64,000 nucleotides of DNA from Thiobacillus sp. (GTDB lineage: Bacteria; Pseudomonadota; Gammaproteobacteria; Burkholderiales; Thiobacillaceae). Where the stretch lies: assembly GCA_030692355.1 (NCBI GenBank), contig JAUYCF010000042.1, positions 1-64,000 of the forward strand. Reading direction: 5' to 3'. A program made the translations under genes and the position numbers. A model generated the notes under the pieces. That model saw nothing but the letters and a program-made list of their open reading frames with translations. It was not told where the DNA came from and did no database searches. The first letter of the stretch is position 1. Every line of letters begins with the position of its first letter. Below, piece after piece: positions 20,717 to 29,165 of this stretch.

Positions 20717-21421
20717 CTACCACCACTTCTCGAAAATGATGCGGTTCATCGGCACGCCCAGGTCGTGCAGCAGAGTGCTCATGTCCTCGACCATGCCCTT
20801 GGGGCCGCACAGGTAATACAGCGTGTCGTCCGGGACGTCGAGCGCATGCAGCTTGACCGGATCGATGCGGCCGGTGAGGCCGTGCCAGTGAACGTCGGGC
20901 TGGGTGACGGTAATGCTCACGTGCAGATTGTCGTGCGTGCGGACGGCGGCATCGAGTTCGTCACGGAACAGGATTTCGCGGCTGTCCGACGCGCTGTACA
21001 CCAGATGGACACGGGTCGATAGCCGGGCGTCGCGCACGTGGCGGAAGATGGACAGCAGCGGCGTGACGCCGACCCCGCCGCCGATCAGCACCACGTTGTC
21101 GCTCATCTCGGGCAGGTAAACGAACGGCCCCTGGCCCTGCGATACGCGAATGGGGTCACCTACTCGTGCCCGCTCGTGCACCCAGCGTGCCACCGGGTGA
21201 TGCCCGCTCGCCTTGATCGCCAGCTCGATCTCGCCCTGATGGACGGGCGAGGTGGTGATGGAATAGCCGGCGGTATGCGTCGCACCGTCAGCTTCGATGC
21301 TGAGGTCCACCCATTGCCCCGGCAGGAACCGAAAGCCGGCATCGGGGATGGCGAGGCGCAGGGTGTGGATGCTGGGTGTGGCGGGGGTGATCGCCGAGAT
21401 CTGCGCGTCAAAAATGTGCAA
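20717..21421 (-). CDS. FAD/NAD(P)-binding oxidoreductase (OXNAD1-like)
   Basis: 234-residue flavoprotein of the ferredoxin-NADP reductase superfamily without an iron-sulfur domain. FAD domain: PGQWVDLSIE and YSITTSP. The usual Arg of the RxYS flavin motif is Ala (AGYS). NAD domain: VLIGGGVGVTPLLSIFRHV and YYLCGPKGMVEDM, with FEKWW at the end. Partner protein is unknown. It starts four bases after the msrB stop and is surely cotranscribed, which suggests a reductant role near methionine sulfoxide repair (inference). Confidence 0.85.
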   Translation of the reverse strand: MHIFDAQISAITPATPSIHTLRLAIPDAGFRFLPGQWVDLSIEADGATHTAGYSITTSPVHQGEIELAIKASGHHPVARWVHERARVGDPIRVSQGQGPFVYLPEMSDNVVLIGGGVGVTPLLSIFRHVRDARLSTRVHLVYSASDSREILFRDELDAAVRTHDNLHVSITVTQPDVHWHGLTGRIDPVKLHALDVPDDTLYYLCGPKGMVEDMSTLLHDLGVPMNRIIFEKWW

Positions 21422-21424
21422 GGT

Positions 21425-21826
21425 TCAGTCCTGTTTCTTCCGGAAAGTCAGTGCGGCCGAGTTGATACAGTAGCGCATTCCGGTAGGGGCTGGGCCGTCG
21501 GGGAAAACGTGGCCCAGGTGCGAGCCGCAGCGGCGGCACAGCGCCTCGATGCGCAGCATGCCGCGGCTGTTGTCGGTTTCCTCCGCCACGGCATTGCTAT
21601 CCAGCGCCTGATAATAGCTTGGCCAGCCGGAACCGGAATCAAATTTTGCACTGGATGAAAATAGTGGTGTGCCGCAGGCTGCGCAGCAGTACTCGCCTGC
21701 CTCGTGATGGTCCCAGTATTGTCCGGTAAAGGCCGGTTCGGTGCCGTGCTCGCGCAGGATGCGGTACTGCTCGGGGGGCAGTTCAGCACGCCATTCGGCG
21801 TCGGTTCTGGTTTTGTCAAAGCACAT
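21425..21826 (-). CDS. msrB: methionine-R-sulfoxide reductase MsrB
   Basis: 133-residue repair enzyme for the R isomer of methionine sulfoxide in proteins. Two zinc-binding CxxC motifs (CAAC, CRRC), the GSGWPSYY substrate loop, and the catalytic Cys in [10 protein letters not shown] are all intact. First gene of a two-gene unit with the flavin reductase. Divergent from rubrerythrin; a 17-bp dyad in the shared 196-base gap could coordinate the two oxidative-stress functions. Confidence 0.96.
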   Translation of the reverse strand: MCFDKTRTDAEWRAELPPEQYRILREHGTEPAFTGQYWDHHEAGEYCCAACGTPLFSSSAKFDSGSGWPSYYQALDSNAVAEETDNSRGMLRIEALCRRCGSHLGHVFPDGPAPTGMRYCINSAALTFRKKQD

Positions 21827-21860
21827 GGGGGGCTCTCGCGATTCTGAATCGTGTTCAAGG

Positions 21861-21920
21861 TTGACATCAACCCTGCAGGCAGTTTAATCTTTGGATAAAT
21901 ATTAGACTAAGTCTAATTAT
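21861..21920 (+). promoter_or_regulatory. dyad operator and promoter of the rubrerythrin unit
   Basis: ATTAGACT-A-AGTCTAAT at 21901-21917 is a perfect 8-1-8 inverted repeat. Its inner 7-1-7 geometry is that of Fur-family (Fur/PerR/Zur) sites, though the sequence is not the classical Fur box. It sits inside a possible promoter TTGGAT (21891)-N17-TAATTA (21914). A second candidate, TTGACA (21861)-N17-TTAATC, lies upstream. A repressor bound here would block the promoter. The cognate regulator is not identified. Confidence 0.6.
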
Positions 21921-22022
21921 TGTATTTCATCTCCCAGTATGACTGCTATAAACAAATGGCTGGACGGCTGGGAGAGGGATGGATTGTCACTGCATGTCTA
22001 TGTAAATCAAGGAGATCAGCGT

Positions 22023-22442
22023 ATGCAACTCAAGGGCTCAAAAACCGAAGAACATCTGAAAGCCGCCTTTGCCGGCGAATCACAGGCCAACCGTCGTTAC
22101 CTCTATTTCGCAGCGAAGGCTGACGTGGAAGGCTACAACGATGTTGCCGCAGTATTCCGTTCCACCGCCGAAGGCGAAACCGGCCACGCGCACGGCCACC
22201 TGGAATACCTGGAAAAGTGCGGCGACCCTGCTACCGGCATGCCGTTCGGCCCCACCGCCGATAATCTGAAGACCGCGGTTGCGGGTGAAACCCACGAGTA
22301 CACCGACATGTACCCCGGCATGGCCAAGGATGCACGTGCCGAAGGTTTCGACGAAATTGCCGACTGGTTCGAGACCCTGGCCAAGGCCGAGCGTTCGCAC
22401 GCCAACAAGTTCCAGAAGACCCTGGACACCCTGGGCGCGTAA
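22023..22442 (+). CDS. rubrerythrin-like di-iron protein without rubredoxin domain
   Basis: 139-residue ferritin-like four-helix protein. Di-iron ligands appear in [46 protein letters not shown] and [14 protein letters not shown] (paired E...ExxH motifs). The C-terminal rubredoxin domain of classical rubrerythrin is absent. The family reduces hydrogen peroxide. ATG 22023 follows AAGGAG; an in-frame ATG at 21939 is too far upstream. Ends at a strong terminator, but the partner Fe-S and DUF3501 genes follow. Confidence 0.93.
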   Translation: MQLKGSKTEEHLKAAFAGESQANRRYLYFAAKADVEGYNDVAAVFRSTAEGETGHAHGHLEYLEKCGDPATGMPFGPTADNLKTAVAGETHEYTDMYPGMAKDARAEGFDEIADWFETLAKAERSHANKFQKTLDTLGA

Positions 22443-22455
22443 TCGCCCTCGCGGG

Positions 22456-22480
22456 GGGCGGGCCTGTGCCCGCCCTTTTT
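22456..22480 (+). terminator. terminator after rubrerythrin
   Basis: GGGCGGGC-CTGT-GCCCGCCC is a perfect 8-bp stem with a 4-base loop, followed by TTTTT. It starts 13 bases past the stop codon. It should yield abundant monocistronic rubrerythrin mRNA with some read-through to the genes behind it. Confidence 0.88.
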
Positions 22481-22485
22481 AAAGC

Positions 22486-22604
22486 TTCATCCGCGAAGGA
22501 CGCGAAGGAGCGCGAAGAAAATCAAAAGCAGCCGAGGCGAAGTGTGATCAGTCTCCGTTTGTCTTTTCTTTACTTCGCGTCCCTTCGCGTCCTTCGCGGA
22601 TGAA
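22486..22604. repeat. 119-bp fold-back (MITE-like) element
   Basis: Two 32-base arms (22486-22517 and 22573-22604) are inverted copies with two mismatches, built from GCGAAGGA-type phrases, around a 55-base core without coding capacity. The right arm is followed by TTTTTT. Similar 'CGCGAAGGACGCGAAG' phrases are scattered in many environmental bacterial genomes. It lies between rubrerythrin and the GlpC-like gene. Confidence 0.8.
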
Positions 22605-22634
22605 TTTTTTTCGGTTTTCAAAAGAAGGATCGTC

Positions 22635-23966
22635 ATGAGCACCCGCGAAGGCAACCTCGAAGCCCCCACCCGCCACCCGCTCGACTGGAAAACCACGGAT
22701 TTCTACAACGAGGACAAGCTCAACCACGAGCTGGAGCGTATTTTTGACGCCTGCCACGGCTGCCGTCGTTGCGTGTCGCTGTGCACCGCGTTTCCCACCC
22801 TGTTCGACCTGGTGGACGAATCCTCGACGATGGAAGTGGACGGGGTCGCCAAAGCCGACTACTGGAAGGTGGTGGACGAGTGCTACCTGTGCGATCTCTG
22901 CTACATGACCAAATGTCCCTACGTGCCGCCGCATCCGTGGAACATCGACTTCCCGCACGTAATGCTGCGCGCCAAGGCGATCAAGTTCAAGAAGGGTGGC
23001 ACCACGTTCCGTGACAAGCTGTTGTCCAGCACCGACGTGATGGGCAAGCTCGCTTCGATCCCGGTGGTGGTGCAGGCGGTGAACGCCAGCCTGAAGAGCA
23101 AGCCGATCCGCAAGCTGGTGGATGGCGTGCTGCACATTCACCCCGACCGCAAACTGCCCGAATACGACAGTGCGAAATTCCGCGCCACCGCAAAGCCGCG
23201 CAGCGATTTTTCGGTGAAGGACGGTGAGAAAACGCCCGGCAAAGTGGCGATCTACGCGACCTGCTATGTGAACTACAACGAGCCCGGCATCGGCCACGAT
23301 TTGCTGAAGCTGCTGGCGCATAACGAAGTCCCCGCCGTGCTGGTGGAAAAGGAAGCCTGCTGCGGCATGCCCAAGCTGGAGTTGGGTGACCTCGATGCGG
23401 TGGCCCGCCTGAAGGAAACCAACATCCCGCATCTTGCCAGGCTCGCCCGCGAAGGCTACGCGATCCTGACGCCGGTGCCTTCTTGCACGCTGATGTACAA
23501 GCAGGAACTGCCGCTGATGTTCCCCGACGACGCCGATGTGCAGGCGGTGAAGGAAGCGATGTGGGATCCGTTCGAATACCTGATGGCGCGCAATGTCGAT
23601 GGCCTGCTGAAGACGGATTTCACTAGTCCGCTGGGCAAGGTGTCCTACCACGTGCCGTGCCACCAGCGGGTGCAGAACATCGGCAACAAGACGCGCGACG
23701 CGCTGCAACTGGCCGGCGCCGAGGTGACGATGGTCGAGCGCTGCTCCGGCCACGACGGAACCTGGGGCGTGAAGCGCGAGTACTTCGACAAGTCGATGAA
23801 GATCGGCAAGCCGGTGTTCCGCCAGATGGCCGAGCCGCAACCTGACTACGTGAGTTCCGACTGCGCGATTGCCGCGCGTCATATCCTGCAGGGCATGGGC
23901 GAAGCCGCCACCGCCCAGAAGCAGCATCCGATCACGCTGTTGCGCATCGCCTACGGCCTGGAGTAA
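22635..23966 (+). CDS. GlpC-like heterodisulfide-reductase-type Fe-S protein
   Basis: 443 residues. Two [4Fe-4S] motifs in the N-terminal part (CHGCRRCVSLC and CYLCDLCYMTKCP), then two CCG-type cysteine-rich domains (KEACCGMPKLEL; VPCHQRVQ with ERCSGHDGTWG) as in HdrB and GlpC. Membrane-peripheral electron-transfer proteins of this class pass electrons between a dehydrogenase and quinone or a thiol acceptor. No dehydrogenase (glpA/glpB) is nearby. Instead rubrerythrin lies upstream and DUF3501 downstream, a recurring trio, so it may feed electrons to peroxide reduction (inference). Flanked by two different fold-back repeats. Confidence 0.88.
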   Translation: MSTREGNLEAPTRHPLDWKTTDFYNEDKLNHELERIFDACHGCRRCVSLCTAFPTLFDLVDESSTMEVDGVAKADYWKVVDECYLCDLCYMTKCPYVPPHPWNIDFPHVMLRAKAIKFKKGGTTFRDKLLSSTDVMGKLASIPVVVQAVNASLKSKPIRKLVDGVLHIHPDRKLPEYDSAKFRATAKPRSDFSVKDGEKTPGKVAIYATCYVNYNEPGIGHDLLKLLAHNEVPAVLVEKEACCGMPKLELGDLDAVARLKETNIPHLARLAREGYAILTPVPSCTLMYKQELPLMFPDDADVQAVKEAMWDPFEYLMARNVDGLLKTDFTSPLGKVSYHVPCHQRVQNIGNKTRDALQLAGAEVTMVERCSGHDGTWGVKREYFDKSMKIGKPVFRQMAEPQPDYVSSDCAIAARHILQGMGEAATAQKQHPITLLRIAYGLE

Positions 23967-23975
23967 ACCTGTTTA

Positions 23976-24101
23976 ACCACAGAGGCACGGAGACACAGAG
24001 AAAATCCAAAGGACATCGCGCTGCTTGTCGCAGTATCTTGTTTTTCCTCTGTGTCCCAAGGGATACCGTCCCTGCGGGACATATCTCCGTGCCTCTGTGG
24101 T
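23976..24101. repeat. fold-back element with nested 30-bp insertion
   Basis: Left arm 23976-24004 begins ACCACAGAGGCACGGAGA and continues CACAGAG. The right arm is its inverse but split: 24042-24053 and 24084-24101. The 30 bases between (24054-24083) contain two short palindromes, TCCCAAGGGA and GTCCCTGCGGGAC, and look like a second repeat inserted into the first. No coding sequence. Lies between the GlpC-like gene and the DUF3501 gene. Confidence 0.8.
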
Positions 24102-24139
24102 GAGAGGTTTTGAATCAACCACATTACAAGGAGCAAAAC

Positions 24140-24724
24140 ATGCCGCAGATCACCCGTGACAGCCTGCTGACCCTGGAGGGCTATGCCAAGGTGCGCCCCG
24201 AGATGCGCGCCGAAATCATGGCACACAAAAAGAACCGCATGGTTGAACTGGGCGATCACGTGACGCTGATTTTTGAAGACGAAAGAACCATGCGTTACCA
24301 GATCCAGGAAATGCTGCGCGCCGAGCGCACCTTCGAGGAATCCGGCATCCAGGACGAACTCGACGCCTACAATCCGCTGGTTCCGGACGGCAGCAACTGG
24401 AAAGTCACCATGATGATCCAGTATTCCGACCCGGACGAGCGCAAGCTTGCGCTGGCGAAGCTGAAGGGCATCGAGGAACGTGTGTGGGTTCAGGTGGCCG
24501 ACCAGGCGAAAGTTTTTGCCATCGCCGACGAAGATATGGAACGCGAGAACGAGGAAAAGACCTCGGCCGTGCATTTCCTGCGCTTCGAACTCGATGCAAG
24601 CTCGATCGCGGCCGCCAGGGCCGGCAGCCCGATCCGCATGGGAATCGATCACGACGCCTGCAGGGTTGAATCGATGGCGCTGGCGGAAAACACCCGTGCC
24701 GCGCTCGTCTTCGATTTGTCCTAA
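24140..24724 (+). CDS. DUF3501 family protein
   Basis: 194-residue soluble protein of DUF3501 (ITRDSLLTLEGYAKVRPEMRAE start, VELGDHVTLIFEDERT, IQEMLRAERTFEESGIQDEL, and RIDH-like RMGIDH near the end). Function unknown. The family is regularly found beside the rubrerythrin and GlpC-like genes seen here. ATG 24140 follows AAGGAG by nine bases; an upstream in-frame codon at 24110 lies at the edge of the repeat and is rejected. It probably acts with the Fe-S protein (inference). Confidence 0.87.
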   Translation: MPQITRDSLLTLEGYAKVRPEMRAEIMAHKKNRMVELGDHVTLIFEDERTMRYQIQEMLRAERTFEESGIQDELDAYNPLVPDGSNWKVTMMIQYSDPDERKLALAKLKGIEERVWVQVADQAKVFAIADEDMERENEEKTSAVHFLRFELDASSIAAARAGSPIRMGIDHDACRVESMALAENTRAALVFDLS

Positions 24725-24782
24725 AGTCAAAACCAGGCGGTAAAAGCAACACAACAGCGCACCGCCTGCTTGAGAGGAGGCG

Positions 24783-26006
24783 ATGATGCTGGATCAACTG
24801 TTGGTTCGCCAGGTGCGGCGACGGGTGGAGGCCTCGGGGCTGCCGTTCATCGTCGAATTGTGGAATGGCGAGTTGGTGGGCGATGCAGCCGATGCCGCTG
24901 TGCGGGTACGGCTGCATCAGGCGAGCAGTCTCAAAGCCATGGCCGAGCCCAGCCTGGGTGCGCTGGCGCGGGCCTATGTCGAGGGCGAGCTCGATCTGGA
25001 AGGAAACGTTCGCGATATTCTGGCGCTGGGTGACCGTCTGTGCAACGCAGGCGACTGCGCGCCGTGCGCGCCGAAAACCGGGTCGGACGGCTGGAAATGG
25101 TGGCGCCATACCCGCACCAAGGATCGCAGGAACATCCACTACCACTACGACGTTTCCAACGATTTTTACGGCCTGTGGCTGGATGCGCGGCGGATCTATT
25201 CCTGCGCCTATTTCAAGACCCCGGACATGAGCCTGGATGCCGCGCAGGAAGCCAAGCTCGACCACATTTGCCGCAAGCTCGATCTCAAGCCGGAGGATCG
25301 GTTTCTCGATATCGGCTGCGGTTGGGGCGGACTGATCCTGCATGCGGCGGAACGCTACGGCGTGCATGCGGTCGGCATCACGCTGTCGGATGACCAGCAT
25401 GCCTACGTCAGCGAGCAGATCGAGGCGCGCGGGTTGACCGGCCGAGTCGAAGTGCGCAGGATGGATTACCGCGACGTGCCCGAGCACGGCGGCTACGACA
25501 AGATCGCCAGTGTAGGCATGTTCGAACACGTCGGCCGCCTCAACCTTCGTGTCTATTTCGACAAGATTGCTGCGCTATTGAAGCCTGGCGGGCTGGTGCT
25601 CAATCACGGCATCACCACGGCCGAGCCCGAGGCCAGCGGCCTTGGCAGCGGAATCGCCGAGTTCATCGAGGACTACGTGTTCCCGGGGGGCGAGCTGGTG
25701 CACGCCTCCGACGTGCTGCGCGCCGCCGCGGGCAGCGGACTCGAATGCCTGGATGCTGAAAATCTGCGCCCGCATTACGGCAAAACGCTGTGGCACTGGG
25801 TCACCCGGCTGGAGGCGCATGCCGACGAGGCGCGCCGCCTGATCGGCGAGCAGAAATACCGCATCTGGCGCATCTACATGGCGGGCTCGGCCCATGCCTT
25901 CGACCATGGCTGGATGGAGCTGTGGCAGGTGCTGGCGGGCAAGGCCGTCGACGGCAGCCAGCCAAACTATCCATTCAAACGGGATTTCATTTATCGCGAC
26001 GAGTGA
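24783..26006 (+). CDS. cfa: cyclopropane-fatty-acyl-phospholipid synthase
   Basis: 407-residue S-adenosylmethionine-dependent enzyme that methylenates unsaturated acyl chains of membrane lipids. NHYDVSND-type motif HYHYDVSNDFYGLWLD, SAM site FLDIGCGWGGL near residue 178, GITLSDDQ, and the FEHVG catalytic region are present. C-terminal RIYMAGSAHAFDHGW is conserved. Ribosome site GAGAGGAGG precedes ATGATG. Cyclopropane lipids protect against acid and oxidative stress, in keeping with the preceding module, though a 58-base gap separates them. Confidence 0.94.
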   Translation: MMLDQLLVRQVRRRVEASGLPFIVELWNGELVGDAADAAVRVRLHQASSLKAMAEPSLGALARAYVEGELDLEGNVRDILALGDRLCNAGDCAPCAPKTGSDGWKWWRHTRTKDRRNIHYHYDVSNDFYGLWLDARRIYSCAYFKTPDMSLDAAQEAKLDHICRKLDLKPEDRFLDIGCGWGGLILHAAERYGVHAVGITLSDDQHAYVSEQIEARGLTGRVEVRRMDYRDVPEHGGYDKIASVGMFEHVGRLNLRVYFDKIAALLKPGGLVLNHGITTAEPEASGLGSGIAEFIEDYVFPGGELVHASDVLRAAAGSGLECLDAENLRPHYGKTLWHWVTRLEAHADEARRLIGEQKYRIWRIYMAGSAHAFDHGWMELWQVLAGKAVDGSQPNYPFKRDFIYRDE

Positions 26007-26182
26007 GTTGCGCGGCGCCCGGGGAGGCATAATCCCGGCCAGGTAACTGTTTGCGGACCATCGTGCCCGGCCATGAGGTGGGCCGGTTTCAAGGCATATC
26101 CATCGGCGTGCCGCGGCACCGCGACAGCTTGGCCGTCTGTTCCGGACAGACTCCTGGATATTGCTGAACGCGGGTGAATTTT

Positions 26183-28057
26183 ATGGCGGGTGAACAAGCC
26201 GCAATCATTGCAGTGCTGGTGGCAACGGTGGCCATGTTCTTGTGGGGCCGCTGGCGCCACGACATGGTGGCGGTGGGCGCGCTGCTGGCCTGCGTACTGG
26301 CCGGCCTGGTGGCTCCGGCAGACGCATTCGCCGGCTTTGGCCATCCGGCGGTGATCACGGTCGCCTGCGTGCTGGTGCTGAGCCGGGGTTTGCAGACGTC
26401 CGGCGCGATCGATGTGCTCACCCGCCATACCCTGCCGAAGAATGCCGGCCCGACGCTGAGCCTGGCTGCGCTGGTCGGACTGGGTGCGGTGCTGTCCGGC
26501 TTCATGAACAATGTGGGCGCGATGGCGCTCTTGATGCCGGTGGCCATCCAGCTTGCCGCACGCCTCGACCTGCCGCCCGGGCGGGTGCTGATGCCGCTTG
26601 CCTTCGGCACCATCCTCGGCGGCATGACGACCATGGTCGGCACGCCGCCCAACCTGATCGTGTCGGGCTTCCGTACCCAGAACGGCGCCAGCGGCTTCGC
26701 CATGTTCGACTTCACGCCAGTCGGTCTGGCCGTGGCTGTGGCCGGGGTGACCTTTGTGGCCCTGCTTGGCTGGCGACTGGTGCCGGTACGCAAGCAGGCC
26801 GGCGCCGAGGGATTCGAGACCGGGGCGTATATCACCGAAGTGCGCGTGACGGACGACAGCAAAGCCGCCGGCATGACCCTGCGCGACATCGAGAGCGCAC
26901 TCGACGAGGCCGATGCGCAGGTCGTGGGGCTGGTGCGCAATGAGGTGCGCATGAACGCACCGCAAGTCGGACGCAAGGTGCTGGCCGGCGACATCCTGAT
27001 CATCGAGGCCGAGGTCGAGGCCCTGGCCAGCGTGCTGTCCAGTCTTGGCCTGACGCTGGAAGAAGCGGACTCGCCGGGTACTCAAAGCGAAACCCGTGAG
27101 GACGAGACCCGCGAAACCCCGCGGCGCGACAACAGCAAGGCCATTGAACCCGAGCCCGGCGCCGGGGAAGCCGACGCGGAAAAAAAGACCCCGCCTTCCG
27201 ACGAGATTGTGCTGATGGAACTCGTGGTTCGGCCTGGGGCATCGATTGCGGGCCGCTCAGCCAGCGACATGCTGCTGCGCTCCCGCTACGGGATCAACCT
27301 GCTGGCTGTGTCACGCGAGGGCACGCGCTCGAAGGTGCGGCTGCGGACCCTGAGGATTCAGCCCGGCGATCTGCTGCTGATGCAGGGCCCTCCCGATGTG
27401 CTGGTCGAGTTTGCGGCCGATTCCGGCTGCGTGCCGCTGGCCGAGCGCGAGTTGCGCATCCCGAACAAGCGCAAGGCGCTGACGGCCGGCGGCATCATGG
27501 CTGTCGCGGTCGGCGGGGCGGCCTTCGGCCTGCTGCCGGCGGCGATCTCGTTCGCACTCGGCGTGCTGGCCTCGATGGCGCTGCGCACCATCCCGCCACG
27601 CGCGGTCTATGACGCGATCGACTGGCCGGTGGTCGTTCTGCTCGGCGCGCTCATTCCGGTGGCCGGGGCGATGGCATCCACCGGCACCGCCGACCTGATC
27701 GCGCGCGTTCTGCTCGACAGCGTTGCGCAGGGGCATGCCGTCGTCGGGCTTGCGCTCATTCTGGTGGTCACGATGTTCCTGTCCGACTTGATAAACAACG
27801 CCGCCACAGCGGCCGTGATGTGCCCGATTGCCATCGGCACCGCCGGGGTGCTGGGCGTGAATGCCGATTCGTTCCTGATGGCGGTGGCCATCGGCGCTTC
27901 CTGCGCCTTCCTGACCCCGATCGGACACCAGAACAACACGCTGATCCTCGGCCCTGGTGGATTTCACTTCGGTGACTACTGGCGCCTCGGGCTGCCGCTT
28001 GAGGTGCTGGTGGTCGCTGTCAGCATGCCGATGCTGCTTTGGGTGTGGCCGCTCTGA
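26183..28057 (+). CDS. SLC13/DASS-type permease with two TrkA_C domains
   Basis: 624-residue membrane transporter. Two repeats carry the SLC13 helical hairpins: FMNNVGAMALLMPVAI and GGMTTMVGTPPN in the first half, LSDLINNAATAAVMCPIAIG and LTPIGHQNN in the second. Between them lie two soluble TrkA_C/RCK_C-like domains (about residues 210-290 and 345-420), joined by an acidic Glu/Asp/Pro linker. Family members carry sulfate, dicarboxylates or related anions; the substrate cannot be fixed here. ATG 26183 is preferred over GTG 26174. A 176-base leader with small dyads precedes it. Confidence 0.87.
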   Translation: MAGEQAAIIAVLVATVAMFLWGRWRHDMVAVGALLACVLAGLVAPADAFAGFGHPAVITVACVLVLSRGLQTSGAIDVLTRHTLPKNAGPTLSLAALVGLGAVLSGFMNNVGAMALLMPVAIQLAARLDLPPGRVLMPLAFGTILGGMTTMVGTPPNLIVSGFRTQNGASGFAMFDFTPVGLAVAVAGVTFVALLGWRLVPVRKQAGAEGFETGAYITEVRVTDDSKAAGMTLRDIESALDEADAQVVGLVRNEVRMNAPQVGRKVLAGDILIIEAEVEALASVLSSLGLTLEEADSPGTQSETREDETRETPRRDNSKAIEPEPGAGEADAEKKTPPSDEIVLMELVVRPGASIAGRSASDMLLRSRYGINLLAVSREGTRSKVRLRTLRIQPGDLLLMQGPPDVLVEFAADSGCVPLAERELRIPNKRKALTAGGIMAVAVGGAAFGLLPAAISFALGVLASMALRTIPPRAVYDAIDWPVVVLLGALIPVAGAMASTGTADLIARVLLDSVAQGHAVVGLALILVVTMFLSDLINNAATAAVMCPIAIGTAGVLGVNADSFLMAVAIGASCAFLTPIGHQNNTLILGPGGFHFGDYWRLGLPLEVLVVAVSMPMLLWVWPL

Positions 28058-28090
28058 TGCCGCGAGGCGGCCATGAAAGAACCTTGGGGC

Positions 28091-28999
28091 TCAATCCGCC
28101 GGCCGATCCAGCGCCTGATCCGCCAGCGAGACGGGGTCTTCCATCGGTTCCAGATGGGTGGTGATGTGGGCATAGGTCACGGCCTGGCGGATGTCGGCCT
28201 CGATGCGTTCCGACCAGTCGTGTCCCAACTGGACGGTCCATTTTCCGGGCACCAGCACGTGCAGGGAAATGAAGGCGCGGGTGCCGGCCTGCCGCGTGCG
28301 CAAGGCATGGAAGTCGAGACCCTGCCGGCGATAGCTGTCCAGCACGCTTTCGATTGCCCTGAGGTCCTCCTCCGGGATGGACACATCCATCAGGCCGGTG
28401 GCGGAACGGTGCAGCAGCTGCCAGCCGGTCCACACGATATTCATTGCCACCAGCAGGGCGACCACCGGGTCGAGCCAGAGCCAGCCGGTCAGCCACACCA
28501 AGCCGACGCCGGCAATTACGCCGGCGGAGGTCCAGACATCGGTGAGCAGGTGATGGGCGTCGGCTTCCAGGGTGATGGATTTGTGTTTTTTTCCCACCGC
28601 CATGAGGATGCGCGAGGTGGCCAGGTTGATGACCGAGGCGACCACCGACACGGCCAGCCCGATGCCCACTGCCTCGATCGGCTGCGGGTTGAGCAGGCGA
28701 TCGATCGCGGCGTAGCTGATGGCGACGGCGGCGACGATAATGAGGAAGCCTTCGAATGCGCTGGAGAAATATTCCGCCTTGCCGTGGCCATGCGCGTGGT
28801 TGTCATCCGCCGGCATCGCCGCCAGCGTCAGCATGGCCAGCGCCATGATCGCCCCCGCCAGATTGACGAAGGATTCGAGCGCGTCGGAGAGCAGGCCGAC
28901 CGAGCCGGTGATCCACCAGGCCCAGCCCTTGAGCAGGATAGTGGCCAGGGCCGCTGCGATGGAGAGCCAGGCATAGCGTTTGAGGGAGGCAGGCAGCAT
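28091..28999 (-). CDS. cation diffusion facilitator (CDF) metal exporter
   Basis: 302 residues, six membrane helices and a C-terminal cytoplasmic domain. The His-rich loop HAHGHGKAEYFSSAFEG, DALES in helix 2 and HHLLTD in helix 5 place it in the CDF family. Compared with E. coli FieF (YiiP), the helix-2 ligands D45/D49 read Glu and Asn, while the helix-5 His and Asp remain, so metal choice may differ. The open frame continues upstream to 29395, but similarity starts at ATG 28999. Convergent with the SLC13 gene, 33 bases apart. Confidence 0.9.
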   Translation of the reverse strand: MLPASLKRYAWLSIAAALATILLKGWAWWITGSVGLLSDALESFVNLAGAIMALAMLTLAAMPADDNHAHGHGKAEYFSSAFEGFLIIVAAVAISYAAIDRLLNPQPIEAVGIGLAVSVVASVINLATSRILMAVGKKHKSITLEADAHHLLTDVWTSAGVIAGVGLVWLTGWLWLDPVVALLVAMNIVWTGWQLLHRSATGLMDVSIPEEDLRAIESVLDSYRRQGLDFHALRTRQAGTRAFISLHVLVPGKWTVQLGHDWSERIEADIRQAVTYAHITTHLEPMEDPVSLADQALDRPAD

Positions 29000-29165
29000 G
29001 TCGATGCGTCGCGAGGACCCATGAAGGGATTTCGATTGTAGCCCAGCGCCTGCCTGTTCCCCGCCAAACGCGGGTGTTCGGGCATCAATGCGTTGGTATC
29101 CGCAGCCATGGCGGTTACGCGCTGCCTGCATATTCCTGAAGACATCCCACACATGAACCCATAAA

